Notes: generated by a model from the sequence alone, not told the origin. Numbered from the stretch's first letter, positions 32,902-42,007 are shown. The stretch: DNA of 62,156 nucleotides from Corynebacterium lipophiloflavum DSM 44291 (GCF_000159635.1 NZ_GG667200.1:1-62156), one strand, 5' to 3'. Numbers and translations: made by a program.

Positions 32902-34629
32902 CTACTTGAAATCAACCAGAGCATAAAGGAAAGCGCGCTTGTCTGCGGGATCCTTCTCGGACGTTACTTCACCCTCCTGGATCAATTGTTGCAATGCTCG
33001 GTACGTTTGGTTTTCCGTAAGACCGGCTGCTTGGGCGATCGCGGATCGACGACTCGGCTCACGCAACTCCTGTAATGCCGCGCGCACCGCCTCCCGATCC
33101 TTAGGCCGAGCGTGCGCGGCCGTTTCGGCCCTCGAGACTATACCTCGCTGCTCATTCAACTGTCTCCCAAGAACGTACTTGGTTCCTCGCCCAGAGCCGG
33201 TCACGTGCGCCAAGCCGAAACGCACGAGCTCCTGCAGCTCATCGCGTGCCTCGACCGAATCCATCGGGAAGCGCGACCGGTAATCCGAGTTTGAGACATC
33301 CTCGCCGTTTCGCATCGACACAAGAGCGTGTTTCTGCGCCACTGAGAGGGACTCTACGGCGGGCAGCGTGTTCAACCATTCAATGTCGGTGGTAGGAAGC
33401 ACACTCGAAGACGTGACAATTGCCGTGAACTCAATCACCTCGTCCTTGAAGAAGGGCTCGGGAAGGAATGCCTCACGCAAGGCGCGACGCACCTCAGGGA
33501 TGCCGGTTGCGTGCCCCTCGATCACGCGAGCACCACTGGCTGACGTAATAGATGAGCACATCTTGTACAGCACAGCGTTGCGCGCACGGGGGCTCGTGCG
33601 CCCTAATTCCCGTTCACTGAGACCCCATAGACCGCCAGGGTTCTTCACTATGAGTCTGGTTGGCTGCTTAACCAGCATCGGATAGCTTCCGAAGCTCGCT
33701 GGAGAGAGGTCGCGGTGGACCAGTGCGTTTGCAACGATCTCGCGTACAGCCACTTCTGGGATTTCACTCATGTCAAAACCCCGACCACCCGAGAAGGCCA
33801 CGCCGTGCATGAGATGCTTGTTCACCCAGTCCAGCGCTGCGTCTAGGAGATCAGGCACAGGACCCGAAAACTCCGCTCGGTCCGCTAACCGCAATGAGGT
33901 GTCGGAGTTGGGCATTGGCTCCGCGTGCGCCTTGACGGTTGTTTGTGGCAGGAATTGCTGAGGGTGTACCCCCATTGCGTAGACTGCGGCAAGCGTGGGC
34001 AATGTGGTCTCATGGTCGACGACACTGGTGCGCACGAGAAGCTCATCACGCCCCATGTTTCGCAGCCGCGGGCTTTCGCGACGCTGGGACTCCAGGTATT
34101 GCTCCAGCAGCTCGGGGACCAGATCCTTTTCTACACTCGCGCCTTCGATGGGCTGCCCATCAAAAACGGGCTGCGCACGTTGACTAACAAGGTACAACTC
34201 TTCCTGTTCGCTGAGCCTGTAATCACCCTCTCCCACGCGGATGAACGCGGGGCCGTGTTTGCCGACCCGGAACGGCCTACGGTCAGACGGTTGCGGAGGA
34301 ACAACGCAGGCAACCACGGTTGCGCCGTCGATGGACTCCCATTCCACGGCGCCGAGCTGGACGGGCGGGACAACTCGTTCACGGGCCTTGCCTGCCAGTC
34401 CTTGAGCGCAGGCGGCTGGGTTATTCACTCCCGTTACCTCGATACCCTGGGGCGTTTCGGATACGCCAAGCAGAATAGTGCCGCCTTCCGGCATGTTGGC
34501 AAAGGCACTCAGCGTCTCATCCAATGTGTTTGGTAGATCACCTCGGGCGCTTTTGGCCTCAATATTCCAACGATCCGTTCCACTCTCGAGGAGCGCCGCA
34601 ACTAGGCCGGGGATGTCGATTGAATTCAT
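32902..34629 (-). CDS. AlbA_2/Schlafen-like ATP-binding protein with winged helix
   Basis: A 575-aa protein. N-terminal AlbA_2 (Schlafen-type) domain, about 10-125, with NIEAKSARGD, AFANMPEGGTILLGV and FIRVGEGDYRLS; a middle HATPase_c-like region with EIVANALVHRDLSP and IVKNPGGLWG; a C-terminal winged-helix segment (SRRSAIAQAAGLTENQTYR). Such proteins appear as regulators and as parts of phage-defence loci. Start ATG 34629 has only a weak ribosome site; longer starts would read through the upstream ATGCAATGCA repeats. Stands alone, bounded by repeats and gene remnants, so probably acquired. Confidence 0.85.
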   Translation of the reverse strand: MNSIDIPGLVAALLESGTDRWNIEAKSARGDLPNTLDETLSAFANMPEGGTILLGVSETPQGIEVTGVNNPAACAQGLAGKARERVVPPVQLGAVEWESIDGATVVACVVPPQPSDRRPFRVGKHGPAFIRVGEGDYRLSEQEELYLVSQRAQPVFDGQPIEGASVEKDLVPELLEQYLESQRRESPRLRNMGRDELLVRTSVVDHETTLPTLAAVYAMGVHPQQFLPQTTVKAHAEPMPNSDTSLRLADRAEFSGPVPDLLDAALDWVNKHLMHGVAFSGGRGFDMSEIPEVAVREIVANALVHRDLSPASFGSYPMLVKQPTRLIVKNPGGLWGLSERELGRTSPRARNAVLYKMCSSITSASGARVIEGHATGIPEVRRALREAFLPEPFFKDEVIEFTAIVTSSSVLPTTDIEWLNTLPAVESLSVAQKHALVSMRNGEDVSNSDYRSRFPMDSVEARDELQELVRFGLAHVTGSGRGTKYVLGRQLNEQRGIVSRAETAAHARPKDREAVRAALQELREPSRRSAIAQAAGLTENQTYRALQQLIQEGEVTSEKDPADKRAFLYALVDFK

Positions 34630-34642
34630 GCTCACGAAGTGT

Positions 34643-34674
34643 AATGCAATGCAATTAAAATGCAATGCACTTTG
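34643..34674. repeat. paired ATGCAATGCA repeats upstream of AlbA_2 gene
   Basis: AATGCAATGCAATT (34643-34656) and AATGCAATGCACTT (34659-34672) are direct repeats spaced 16 bp, 13 bp upstream of the start codon, where they could act as operators. The unit recurs at 32881-32901 past the stop. Confidence 0.75.
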
Positions 34675-34805
34675 ATTCTTCTCGTAATCAACTTTGGGGA
34701 TGCCTACGCTGCTGACAAGCCCTCCCCCGTGCGCGGCCAGGTAGTTCCACCGAAGAACCCATAAACCCGGCAAGCGCATTGCCTGACAGCAACAACGAAT
34801 TCGTC

Positions 34806-35364
34806 ATGCTAACCTACGATGTCACCCATAGAGAACAGGCCCGCTACTCAGGTAAGCTATAGGTAATTTCAGCTCGGATATGCTGGCACCGACGACGGAC
34901 GCAAACCGCACCGCTACCCCCAGAAAAAGTACCGCCCGTCCGGGGCCTATGACGTGAATTGGAATCTAAAGTGACAGCTGGCGAAGTGACGCTAACACGC
35001 ACCTACTTCCTCGCACGGAAAGAAGACCTGCAACGCTGTTACGAGCGCTACCTGGAGCGCATCGAACGCGTCAAACAGTTCACGCAGGTCTACCTCATCG
35101 CCGACGAAGAAGTTCCAGAATCGAGCGAACTCGCCCGTGAAAACCTCCTGTCCGATTTGCGTGCTCAGAGCGATGATTCGCTCGTCGAAGACAAGCGGGG
35201 CCTCTACAGCTACGCCACCGCGCTACGCAGCATCGACGAACCCATCGCCCCCCGGAACCTCCATCTCGCGCCTGTGGGAAAACCTCCTACTTGCGAACGA
35301 GGAAGAATTCCCCCGCTCATTCATTAGCCAGGTCAGCTTCGCCTTCATGTCGCGGCCCGATTAG
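34806..35364 (+). pseudogene. decayed gene remnants, two coding fragments
   Basis: Coding-like text in broken frames. A short frame from ATG 34806 (MLTYDVTHREQARYSGKL) stops at 34860. A second frame 34867-34975 ends GAYDVNWNLK with a stop whose TGA overlaps a GTG start at 34974. From there TLTRTYFLARKEDLQRCYER reads to SIDEPIAP near 35250, then continues only after a frame change as GTSISRLWENLLLANEEEF to 35364. So at least two neighbouring genes, once translationally coupled, are both damaged. I cannot name the family. The lower coding quality and closeness to the repeat-bracketed AlbA_2 gene suggest an eroded accessory insertion. From 35365 to 35578 I see nothing definite. Confidence 0.5.
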
Positions 35365-35578
35365 CTTGTCGGGAAGCTGCATTTTACAAGCGCCTGCTAC
35401 CAGTGAAGCTGGAGGCCGATAACCTCGGCGCACCTTGAAGATCTCAGCGCAATATGAGTGCCTCACACGACACAGATTCCGGATCTTCACCCTGCCACCT
35501 GACCTCACTAACGCCCACACGGGTCGGCAACCTGAATGTGCCTCCACCCCGGCACACCACAGCGCGCTGCGTTAGTGT

Positions 35579-36730
35579 GTGCGGGTGAGAAACATTGTGC
35601 CCCTGTCAGCAATGGGCTTTGCGGCGTTCGTCTACGTCACCTTCGAAACCTTCACTGTCGGCCTGATCACCCCGATGGCCGCCGACCTACGCGTCTCCGA
35701 AGGCCAGATCGGGCTGCTCATGTCGGTCTACGCAGGCATCGTGGCCGTAGTGACCATTCCGCTGATGCACTACACGCGCCGCTTCAACCGCCGCCCGCTC
35801 TACATCGCCACCCTCGCTTTCTTGCTCACCGGCGTGATCCTGCAGGCGGTCGCGCCGAACTACGCAGTGTTGGTCATCGCGCGTGTCACGGCGGCGTTGA
35901 CCCACGGGTTGTTCTGGTCGCTGGTCAACCCGATGGCCGCGCGCCTCGGCGACAAGGGCCACACCGGCCAAGCCGTGGCCGTAGTGTCGATGGGGTCGAC
36001 GATGGCGCTGGTTGCGGGTTCACCGTCGGTGGCGTTCATCGGCGATCTCATCGGGTGGCGCGGGGCGACCTGGTCGCTGGGATCGCTCGTCATCGCCTCT
36101 TTTGTGGTGCTTGTCGCCACGCTGCCGCCCATGCCCGCGATTGAGCCGGATACCACGGCGGAGAAACCCGAGCGCTCGGCGATCCCCTCGCTGATTGCGT
36201 ATTTGGGCCTCGCGGTCACCGCGCTGTTTACCACCTACACCTACCTCGGCCTCTTCGTGGAGACCACCTCCGGACGCCAGTGGGTGCCCGTCGGGCTGGC
36301 AATCTACGGGCTCATCGGCATCGTGGGGGTGCTGTGGGCGGGCCGGCGCGTTGACTTGCGCCCGATTCGGCTCAACGTCGTACCGACGGTGCTCATGGTC
36401 CTTGCCGCGGCACTCGGCCTTTTCGCCCTTTCCACTGCCGGGCCAGGCTCTGTCACTGCGGCATTTAGCTCGATCGCTTTTCTGGGTCTTGCCGCGGGCG
36501 CCTTGCCGACGGTCGCTACCACCGTCTTCCTCATAGCCGGCGGGCCAAACCAGGACCGGGCTTCGGCGGTCTACGTGGTCACCTTCCAGGTCGGTATCGC
36601 CGCCGGGTCCGCCCTGGGGGCCGCGTCCGTCGATGCCGGAGTGCTCGCCGGAACGCTCGTCATCACCGCAGTCTTGGCAAGCTTGGCCGGCCTCACCGTC
36701 TCCCTGTGGTCCCGACCGATCTTGCGGTAG
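35579..36730 (+). CDS. MFS exporter, AraJ/sugar-efflux type
   Basis: A 383-aa, 12-helix major facilitator of the DHA1/AraJ branch: FVYVTFETFTVGLITPMAADL in TM1, YTRRFNRRPLYIATL in loop 2-3, LTHGLFWSLVNPMAARL in TM4-5. Such proteins export sugars, arabinose derivatives or drugs. Start is a GTG at 35579 or 35585; neither has a clear ribosome site, so a leaderless mRNA is possible. Followed 37 bp later by a lipoprotein gene on the same strand. Confidence 0.85.
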   Translation: MRVRNIVPLSAMGFAAFVYVTFETFTVGLITPMAADLRVSEGQIGLLMSVYAGIVAVVTIPLMHYTRRFNRRPLYIATLAFLLTGVILQAVAPNYAVLVIARVTAALTHGLFWSLVNPMAARLGDKGHTGQAVAVVSMGSTMALVAGSPSVAFIGDLIGWRGATWSLGSLVIASFVVLVATLPPMPAIEPDTTAEKPERSAIPSLIAYLGLAVTALFTTYTYLGLFVETTSGRQWVPVGLAIYGLIGIVGVLWAGRRVDLRPIRLNVVPTVLMVLAAALGLFALSTAGPGSVTAAFSSIAFLGLAAGALPTVATTVFLIAGGPNQDRASAVYVVTFQVGIAAGSALGAASVDAGVLAGTLVITAVLASLAGLTVSLWSRPILR

Positions 36731-36767
36731 CATTCACGCTCGAGGAAGCACACGGAAAGGTCCTGAG

Positions 36768-37277
36768 ATGTCACGTCGCGCTTGCGTTGCCGGAGCATTT
36801 AGTGCCCTTGTCGCCCTCGGCGTGGCTGCATGCTCTTCACCCACTCCAGCTGATCCGCAACCTTCGACTTTGGTTGTGACGTCGACCCTGGTCACCTCGG
36901 CATCAGTCCCTACAGCGGTGCACACCGTCCCCGCGGAGCCCTCCCCTGAAGCTTCCGCCGACCGGGGGTTCTCTGAGCAACCCGGGACCCCCGCGAATTT
37001 CAACGGCCAAGCCGTCACCGTCTGCAGTTCGGGTGATGGGTGGGGAATCTCCGAATTGGCGGTGAATGACAATACCAGCTGCCCATTCGGCTTTAGCGTC
37101 CTCGACGCCATGACAGAGGGGGTCCCCAGCACCGAAAACATTCGGGATTATCTTCCGCGGACCGTCGAGGCCCACAGCCCCACCACCGGCCAAACGTATT
37201 CCATGAGCTGCCGGGATAACGGCGCCGGCATCATCACCTGCACGGGCGGCAACAACGCTGAGGTTATCCTCCACTAA
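36768..37277 (+). CDS. small secreted lipoprotein
   Basis: A 169-aa lipoprotein: signal peptide MSRRACVAGAFSALVALG with lipobox VAAC at about residues 19-22, then a Ser/Thr/Pro linker and a compact domain with four Cys (TVCSSG, TSCPFG, SMSCRD, ITCTGG) that likely form two disulfides outside the cell. ATG 36768 follows GGAAAGG. Its TAA overlaps the hrtA stop. Corynebacteria and mycobacteria have many such proteins; role unknown. Confidence 0.82.
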   Translation: MSRRACVAGAFSALVALGVAACSSPTPADPQPSTLVVTSTLVTSASVPTAVHTVPAEPSPEASADRGFSEQPGTPANFNGQAVTVCSSGDGWGISELAVNDNTSCPFGFSVLDAMTEGVPSTENIRDYLPRTVEAHSPTTGQTYSMSCRDNGAGIITCTGGNNAEVILH

Positions 37278-37933
37278 TTCGCCGGCACACCCGCAAGGTC
37301 CACGATTCGCCCGTCCTTGACCTCAACAACGCGGTCGCGCTCCGAGATGAGGGAGCGGTCGTGGGTGACAAACGCGCAGGCGATGTTGTTTTGCTCCACG
37401 AGGGTGCGCAGAAGGGTGACAATCTCGTGGCTGCGCTCGGAGTCGAGCGCGGCGGTGGGTTCGTCCGCAAGCACGAGTTCCGGCTCGCCCATCAGGGCGC
37501 GGGCGATGCCCACGCGCTGGCGTTGACCGCCGGAGAGCTGCTCCATGCGCCGATCGCCCAGGCCCTCGAGGCCGACGACCGCGAGGAGGTCGTCGGCGCG
37601 CGCGGTGCGCGGTTTGCGTCCGCGCATATGGTCGGTGACCAGTAGCTGCTCTCGCACGTTGAGCGCCTTGATCAGGTTCGCCTGCTGGAAGATCATTCCG
37701 ATTTTCTCCAGCCGGATATTGTCGGAGACCGGGCAGCCGCCCACAAGCACCGTGCCCGAATCGGGCGTGAGCAGGCCGGCGGCCACGGAGAGTAGGGTTG
37801 ACTTTCCAGAGCCGGACTCGCCGACGATGAAGGTCAGCTCGCCTGGGTCGGCGTTGAAGCAGACTCTATCCAGCGCGGTGAGGGTGCGCTCACCATCGGG
37901 GAAAGTAACAGTGACGTTTTCCATGGTGAGCAT
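37274..37933 (-). CDS. hrtA: heme-export ABC ATPase HrtA
   Basis: A 219-aa ATP-binding subunit of the MacB/LolD class. Walker A GESGSGKST near residues 36-44, Q-loop FQQANLI, signature LSGGQRQRVGIARAL, Walker B LVLADEPTAALD. Paired with the adjacent DevC-type permease (start directly abuts the permease stop) and divergent from a ChrSA-type two-component pair, the arrangement of hrtBA in C. glutamicum and C. diphtheriae, where it expels excess heme. The function is inferred from family and synteny. Confidence 0.85.
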   Translation of the reverse strand: MLTMENVTVTFPDGERTLTALDRVCFNADPGELTFIVGESGSGKSTLLSVAAGLLTPDSGTVLVGGCPVSDNIRLEKIGMIFQQANLIKALNVREQLLVTDHMRGRKPRTARADDLLAVVGLEGLGDRRMEQLSGGQRQRVGIARALMGEPELVLADEPTAALDSERSHEIVTLLRTLVEQNNIACAFVTHDRSLISERDRVVEVKDGRIVDLAGVPAN

Positions 37934-38914
37934 TTAGGCGATACCTCCGAGTGATTGCTGCGGGTCAATCTTGGTGATGGAACGGGTGGCCAGCCAGGCA
38001 CCGGCCATGCCGAGTAGCCACAGGGCCAGCGGCGGGCCGACGATGCTGAGCACGCTCAGGCTGAACGGGGCGACCTGCGCGGCGGCCAGTCCGAGGCCGA
38101 GTGCGATCAGCCCGCCGCCGATGACGCCGACCGCGAGGATGAGCGCCGCCTGGCCGAGGGCGTCTTTACGCAGGTAGGAGCTCGATGCACCGAGTGCGCG
38201 CAGGATCGACAGGTCGCGGGTGCGCTGAATCGTCCACACGGTGAGGAAGGCGACCGTGACCAGTGCGGCGATGGCGTAGAGGAAGCCCTGGATGAGCTTC
38301 AAAGAGCCCTGTTCGGAGCCGTAGGCGGGCAGCGCGTTGAAGGATTCGCGCAGGCCGATGCCGCTGTCGTCGTTGTTCAGCGCGACGGTGCCGACGGCGT
38401 CGGTGTGCATCGCCGCCTGCCAAGTCTCGGTGGGCACCCAGAGGACGGGGGAGTGGGAGTAGTAGAGGTCGCCGGCTGTTTCGCCGACGCTAATCGACGC
38501 TCCTCCCACGCCGATCTCCTCTCCTTCGGCCAGCCCGAGCGAGGTTGAGGCGACGGCGGTGTCGCCCAGGGTCGTGCCCGTGGGCAGCACCGTGCCCCTG
38601 GGCAGGCCGAGCACCGCGGCGGAGATTTCGGTGCCGTCTACGCTGGTGAGCATCGTCTGCCCAGTGCCCAGCGGTGTCGCCCCGGCTGACACGTCGCCTG
38701 ACGCGATACGCGAGGTGGCATACGACGGTTCATCCATGTTTTTGAAGGTGACTGATTGGGGATTGAGCGCCTCGAGCGCTGAGGTGTTCTGCTTGCCCAG
38801 GCCGGCTGTCAGACCGGTCAGCATGACTACGAGCAGCGTGATCAGCCCGACAACGCCGACGATGAGGCTGAAGCGGCCGAGCGCTGCCTTGATTTCTCTG
38901 ATTCCAACGAACAT
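37934..38914 (-). CDS. hrtB: heme-export permease HrtB, FtsX/DevC type
   Basis: A 326-aa permease with one N-terminal TM helix (MFVGIREIKAALGRFSLIVG start), a roughly 170-residue extracytoplasmic domain, and three C-terminal helices around YAIAALVTVAFLTVWTIQRTRDLSILRALGAS, the FtsX signature. HrtB moves heme or heme-induced membrane toxins outward. Expression expected from the divergent promoter upstream under the response regulator ChrA. Confidence 0.86.
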   Translation of the reverse strand: MFVGIREIKAALGRFSLIVGVVGLITLLVVMLTGLTAGLGKQNTSALEALNPQSVTFKNMDEPSYATSRIASGDVSAGATPLGTGQTMLTSVDGTEISAAVLGLPRGTVLPTGTTLGDTAVASTSLGLAEGEEIGVGGASISVGETAGDLYYSHSPVLWVPTETWQAAMHTDAVGTVALNNDDSGIGLRESFNALPAYGSEQGSLKLIQGFLYAIAALVTVAFLTVWTIQRTRDLSILRALGASSSYLRKDALGQAALILAVGVIGGGLIALGLGLAAAQVAPFSLSVLSIVGPPLALWLLGMAGAWLATRSITKIDPQQSLGGIA

Positions 38915-38972
38915 GGCTTCAAGTGTGGCCGTGAACAGGACCTTTGGACATCGCCAGCGCGGTTGAACCTTG

Positions 38973-38992
38973 AATCAACCGATCGGTTGATT
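38973..38992. promoter_or_regulatory. perfect 20-bp palindrome upstream of hrtB
   Basis: AATCAACCGATCGGTTGATT is identical to its reverse complement. It lies 58 bp upstream of the hrtB start codon, a fitting place for a ChrA or TetR-type regulator to control the heme exporter. Confidence 0.65.
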
Positions 38993-39118
38993 GCGGTTAG
39001 GCAGCTTGGTGACTTGTGGGTGGGTTGTGGAGGACACGGCTTACAGGCTCTGCCCTAGTACGCGACGTGACGGCGGTGTATCCGTGGCCTCGCCCTACCC
39101 GTGTCCTGCGACATAACA

Positions 39119-39201
39119 GCGCAGTTTGGACTGCGCAATTTAGCGAGTTGAGACGGCAAAACCCCTGGTCGCGAAAAGCCTGTGCGCGTAAATTGCGCAG
39201 T
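39119..39201. promoter_or_regulatory. three-copy inverted repeat upstream of chrS
   Basis: GCGCAGT-TTGG-ACTGCGC forms a tight hairpin at 39119-39136, and the right arm extends to ACTGCGCAATTTA (39130-39142), repeated in perfect inverse as TAAATTGCGCAGT at 39189-39201. The 372-bp hrtB-chrS gap (38915-39286) thus holds two symmetrical elements and no gene. Confidence 0.6.
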
Positions 39202-39286
39202 GCATAGTGCGCGGTGGCCTGGCAGGGCGCCGCGGCGATGGTGAACGGGCGGGTACTTCCGAAAACTCGACGCTATCCGAACAACC

Positions 39287-40492
39287 ATGGATTCTTTGCA
39301 ACAGCCGAGCACGGACCGCGGCCTACTCCCCCCGTTTTCGCAGCACCCGCGCAGGCTACTGTGGGAAACCGTGAGCAACACCAACCGGATCCTCGTCTTT
39401 TTGCGCGTCAGCCTGCACGTGCTGGTCGCGGTGCTGCTGGCGGTCGGGCTCGCCGGTGCGCTGCAGGAGGGCATGAACGTCGCTGCGCTGTGCTTGGGCG
39501 CGCTGTTTGCCGTGGTCTACCTTGTGGGCACCGTCTACCACAACGAGGGCAAGCCCTACCCGCTGGCGGCTGCGTGGGCATGGCTGGCCGTGATTACCGC
39601 CCTATGGGTGGCTCTAACGTGGGTCTCCCCCACCTTCGTCTGGCTGGAATTTCCGCTGGTCATCCTGGTGAGCTACCTGTTTCCCGTCGTTCCAGGGCTG
39701 CTCATCTCCGCGGTGATCCTGGGCTACACGCTCACTGTCACCGCCCCGGAAAGCGGCGTCGGCGGCATCGTCGGGCCGACGATCGGCACTGCCATGGCGC
39801 TGCTGATATACCATTCCTACTCCGCACTGCGTCGCGAGGCGGACCACTACAAGCAGCTGGTCGTGGACCTGCAGGCCGCGCAGATGGAGCTCGCCGCCGC
39901 GGAGCACTCCGCGGGTGTCTCCGCCGAGCGCGCCCGGATGTCGAGGGAGGTCCACGACACCATCGCCCAAGGTCTGAGCTCCATCGTCCTGCTCGGCAGG
40001 GCGTTGGACAAGCAGCTCGGGGATACCGCCTCGGCGCGCGAAACGCTCGACACCATCCGCTCCACGGCCGCCGACAGCCTGACGGAGGCGCGACGCATCG
40101 TCGCGGGCGACGCTGGCCCGCTCGAGCCGCTGTCGGTACGCGTCGAGCGGCTCGCTGATGCTGCGCAGCAACGCCAGCGCGCGCTCGGATCGCACATTGA
40201 GGTGCGCGTCAACGTGGTTGACCTGCCCGAACCCGCCGCGAACGTCGTCGAGCGCGTTGTCCGCGAGGGCTTGAGCAACATCGTGCGCCACGCAGGCGCG
40301 ACCCAGGCCGTGGTCACGGTGGATAGGCTGGGCGACCAGGCCACCGTCGACGTCTATGACAACGGCCGCGGCATCACCGGCGAAGAGGGCTTCGGCCTGC
40401 GTGGGCTGCGCGAACGCCTGCGCGAAGCCGGGGGAAAGCTCACCATCGAGGGCAACGTGCTTGCCGCCACGCTGCCGGTTAAGGAGCGCTAG
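39287..40492 (+). CDS. chrS: sensor histidine kinase, ChrS-like
   Basis: A 401-aa membrane kinase: cytosolic N-terminus, six hydrophobic helices (about 38-195) with no large outside domain, typical of heme-sensing ChrS/HrrS; HisKA_3 dimerisation domain with phospho-acceptor His in SREVHDTIAQGLSSI (about residue 223), and HATPase with REGLSNIVRHA, YDNGRGI and GFGLRGLRER. Followed 2 bp later by its response regulator. Assigned from architecture and from the divergent hrtBA. Confidence 0.85.
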   Translation: MDSLQQPSTDRGLLPPFSQHPRRLLWETVSNTNRILVFLRVSLHVLVAVLLAVGLAGALQEGMNVAALCLGALFAVVYLVGTVYHNEGKPYPLAAAWAWLAVITALWVALTWVSPTFVWLEFPLVILVSYLFPVVPGLLISAVILGYTLTVTAPESGVGGIVGPTIGTAMALLIYHSYSALRREADHYKQLVVDLQAAQMELAAAEHSAGVSAERARMSREVHDTIAQGLSSIVLLGRALDKQLGDTASARETLDTIRSTAADSLTEARRIVAGDAGPLEPLSVRVERLADAAQQRQRALGSHIEVRVNVVDLPEPAANVVERVVREGLSNIVRHAGATQAVVTVDRLGDQATVDVYDNGRGITGEEGFGLRGLRERLREAGGKLTIEGNVLAATLPVKER

Positions 40493-40494
40493 CC

Positions 40495-41100
40495 ATGATC
40501 AGGGTCATGCTTATCGACGACCACCCCATCGTCCGCGCCGGCCTTCGCGCGGTGCTCGACTCCTTCGGCGACGTCCACGTCGTAGCCGAGGGCGCGTCCG
40601 GTGCCGCGATCGACGAAATGCCCGAGGGCGTCGACCTCGTAGTCACCGACATCCAGATGCCCGAAATCGACGGCATCGAGGTCACCCGCCGCCTCGTCGC
40701 CGCGGGCGGGCCCCCGGTGCTCATCCTGACCACCTACGACACCCAGGCTGACGTGCTGGCCGCGGTGGAGGCGGGCGCGCTGGGCTACATGCTCAAAGAC
40801 GCCCCGGAACCCGAGCTGCACGCCGCCGTGCTCTCCGCCGCGGGCGGCAAACGGGTGCTCTCGCCGCAAATCGCCGGCGTGCTCGCCGAGCGCGTCATGC
40901 ACCCCGACGAGGCACTGTCCACCCGCGAGATCGAGATTTTGCAGGCGCTGCAAACGGGCGCGTCGAACAGGGAAATCGCCAGCTCACTGTTTATTTCCGA
41001 GGCGACGGTGAAGACGCACCTGATCCACATCTATTCCAAGTTGGGGGTGGACAACCGCACTGCGGCCGTCGATAAGGCTCGCGAGCGGCGAATTATCTAA
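40495..41100 (+). CDS. chrA: NarL/LuxR response regulator, ChrA-like
   Basis: A 201-aa response regulator. Receiver domain 1-120: acidic DD at 7-8, phospho-acceptor Asp in LVVTDIQMPEIDG (about 49), Thr in ILTTYD, Lys in YMLKDA. C-terminal LuxR HTH (about 135-200) with LSTREIEILQALQTGASNRE and EATVKTHLIHIYSKLGVDNR. Expected to activate hrtBA when ChrS senses heme. Ends 10 bp before ribokinase. Confidence 0.87.
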   Translation: MIRVMLIDDHPIVRAGLRAVLDSFGDVHVVAEGASGAAIDEMPEGVDLVVTDIQMPEIDGIEVTRRLVAAGGPPVLILTTYDTQADVLAAVEAGALGYMLKDAPEPELHAAVLSAAGGKRVLSPQIAGVLAERVMHPDEALSTREIEILQALQTGASNREIASSLFISEATVKTHLIHIYSKLGVDNRTAAVDKARERRII

Positions 41101-41110
41101 GTTGGCGGGC

Positions 41111-42007
41111 ATGGCAACTGTCACTGTCGTAGGATCGATCAACGCCGATCTGGTCGTTGAGGTCGACCGCCACCCGCGCCCCGGTGAGACTCTGCTGGGC
41201 AGCGGTGGGGAGGTCTCGGCGGGCGGCAAGGGGGCCAACCAGGCCGTGGCCTGCGCCAAACTGGGCACGCAGGTGTGCATGGTTGGAGCGGTCGGCACCG
41301 ACGCCTACGCCGAGGAAGCACTCAAGTACCTGCGCACGTCGGGGGTGGAGCTCAGCGACGTGTCCGCGGTCGACGGGCCGACGGGCCTGGCCGTGATCAC
41401 CGTCGACAGCAGCGGCGAGAACACCATCGTCGTCGTCAGCGGGGCAAACGCGCAGGTAGACGGAGGCTTTGTCGACGCCCGGCGCGGTGCAGTCGAGGGT
41501 GCCGAGGTGGTCGTCGTACAGGGCGAGATCCCGGCGAGCGGGTTTTCCGCCGCGGTCCAACTCGCCACCGGCCGCGTGGTGGTCAACCTCGCGCCCGTCA
41601 TCGACGTCGAGCGCGCCGACCTGCTGCGGGCCGATCCCTTGGTGGCCAACGAGCACGAAGCGGGGCTGATTCTCACCCAGCTCGGCGAGCTGCAGCCTCC
41701 CGCCACGGAGGAGGAGATGGCGGCGGTGCTACTCGCGCAGGGTTTTGCGTCCGTCGTGATCACCCGCGGCGCGGGAGGTGCCGTTGTTGGCCACGGCGAC
41801 ACGATCACGCCGATCCCCGCCCCGCGGGTCGAGGCCATCGATACCACCGGCGCGGGCGACGCCTTCGTCGGCGCGCTCGCCGCCCGCCTCGCCCACGGAG
41901 CTTCGCTTGTCGACGCCTCCGCGTACGCATCCCGCGTCGCAGCGCTGTCTACCACCCGCCGCGGCACGCAAAGCGCCTATCCCACCGCGGCCGACGAGCT
42001 ACCCTAA
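41111..42007 (+). CDS. rbsK: ribokinase (PfkB family)
   Basis: A 298-aa sugar kinase phosphorylating ribose to ribose-5-phosphate. N-terminal VVGSINADLVVEVDRHPRPGE, GGKGANQAVACAKLG substrate loop, and the anion-hole/catalytic motif DTTGAGDAFVGALAARL (catalytic Asp near 245). No ribose transporter or rbsD adjoins. ATG 41111 preferred over TTG 41102. Its stop abuts that of the convergent efflux gene. Confidence 0.9.
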   Translation: MATVTVVGSINADLVVEVDRHPRPGETLLGSGGEVSAGGKGANQAVACAKLGTQVCMVGAVGTDAYAEEALKYLRTSGVELSDVSAVDGPTGLAVITVDSSGENTIVVVSGANAQVDGGFVDARRGAVEGAEVVVVQGEIPASGFSAAVQLATGRVVVNLAPVIDVERADLLRADPLVANEHEAGLILTQLGELQPPATEEEMAAVLLAQGFASVVITRGAGGAVVGHGDTITPIPAPRVEAIDTTGAGDAFVGALAARLAHGASLVDASAYASRVAALSTTRRGTQSAYPTAADELP

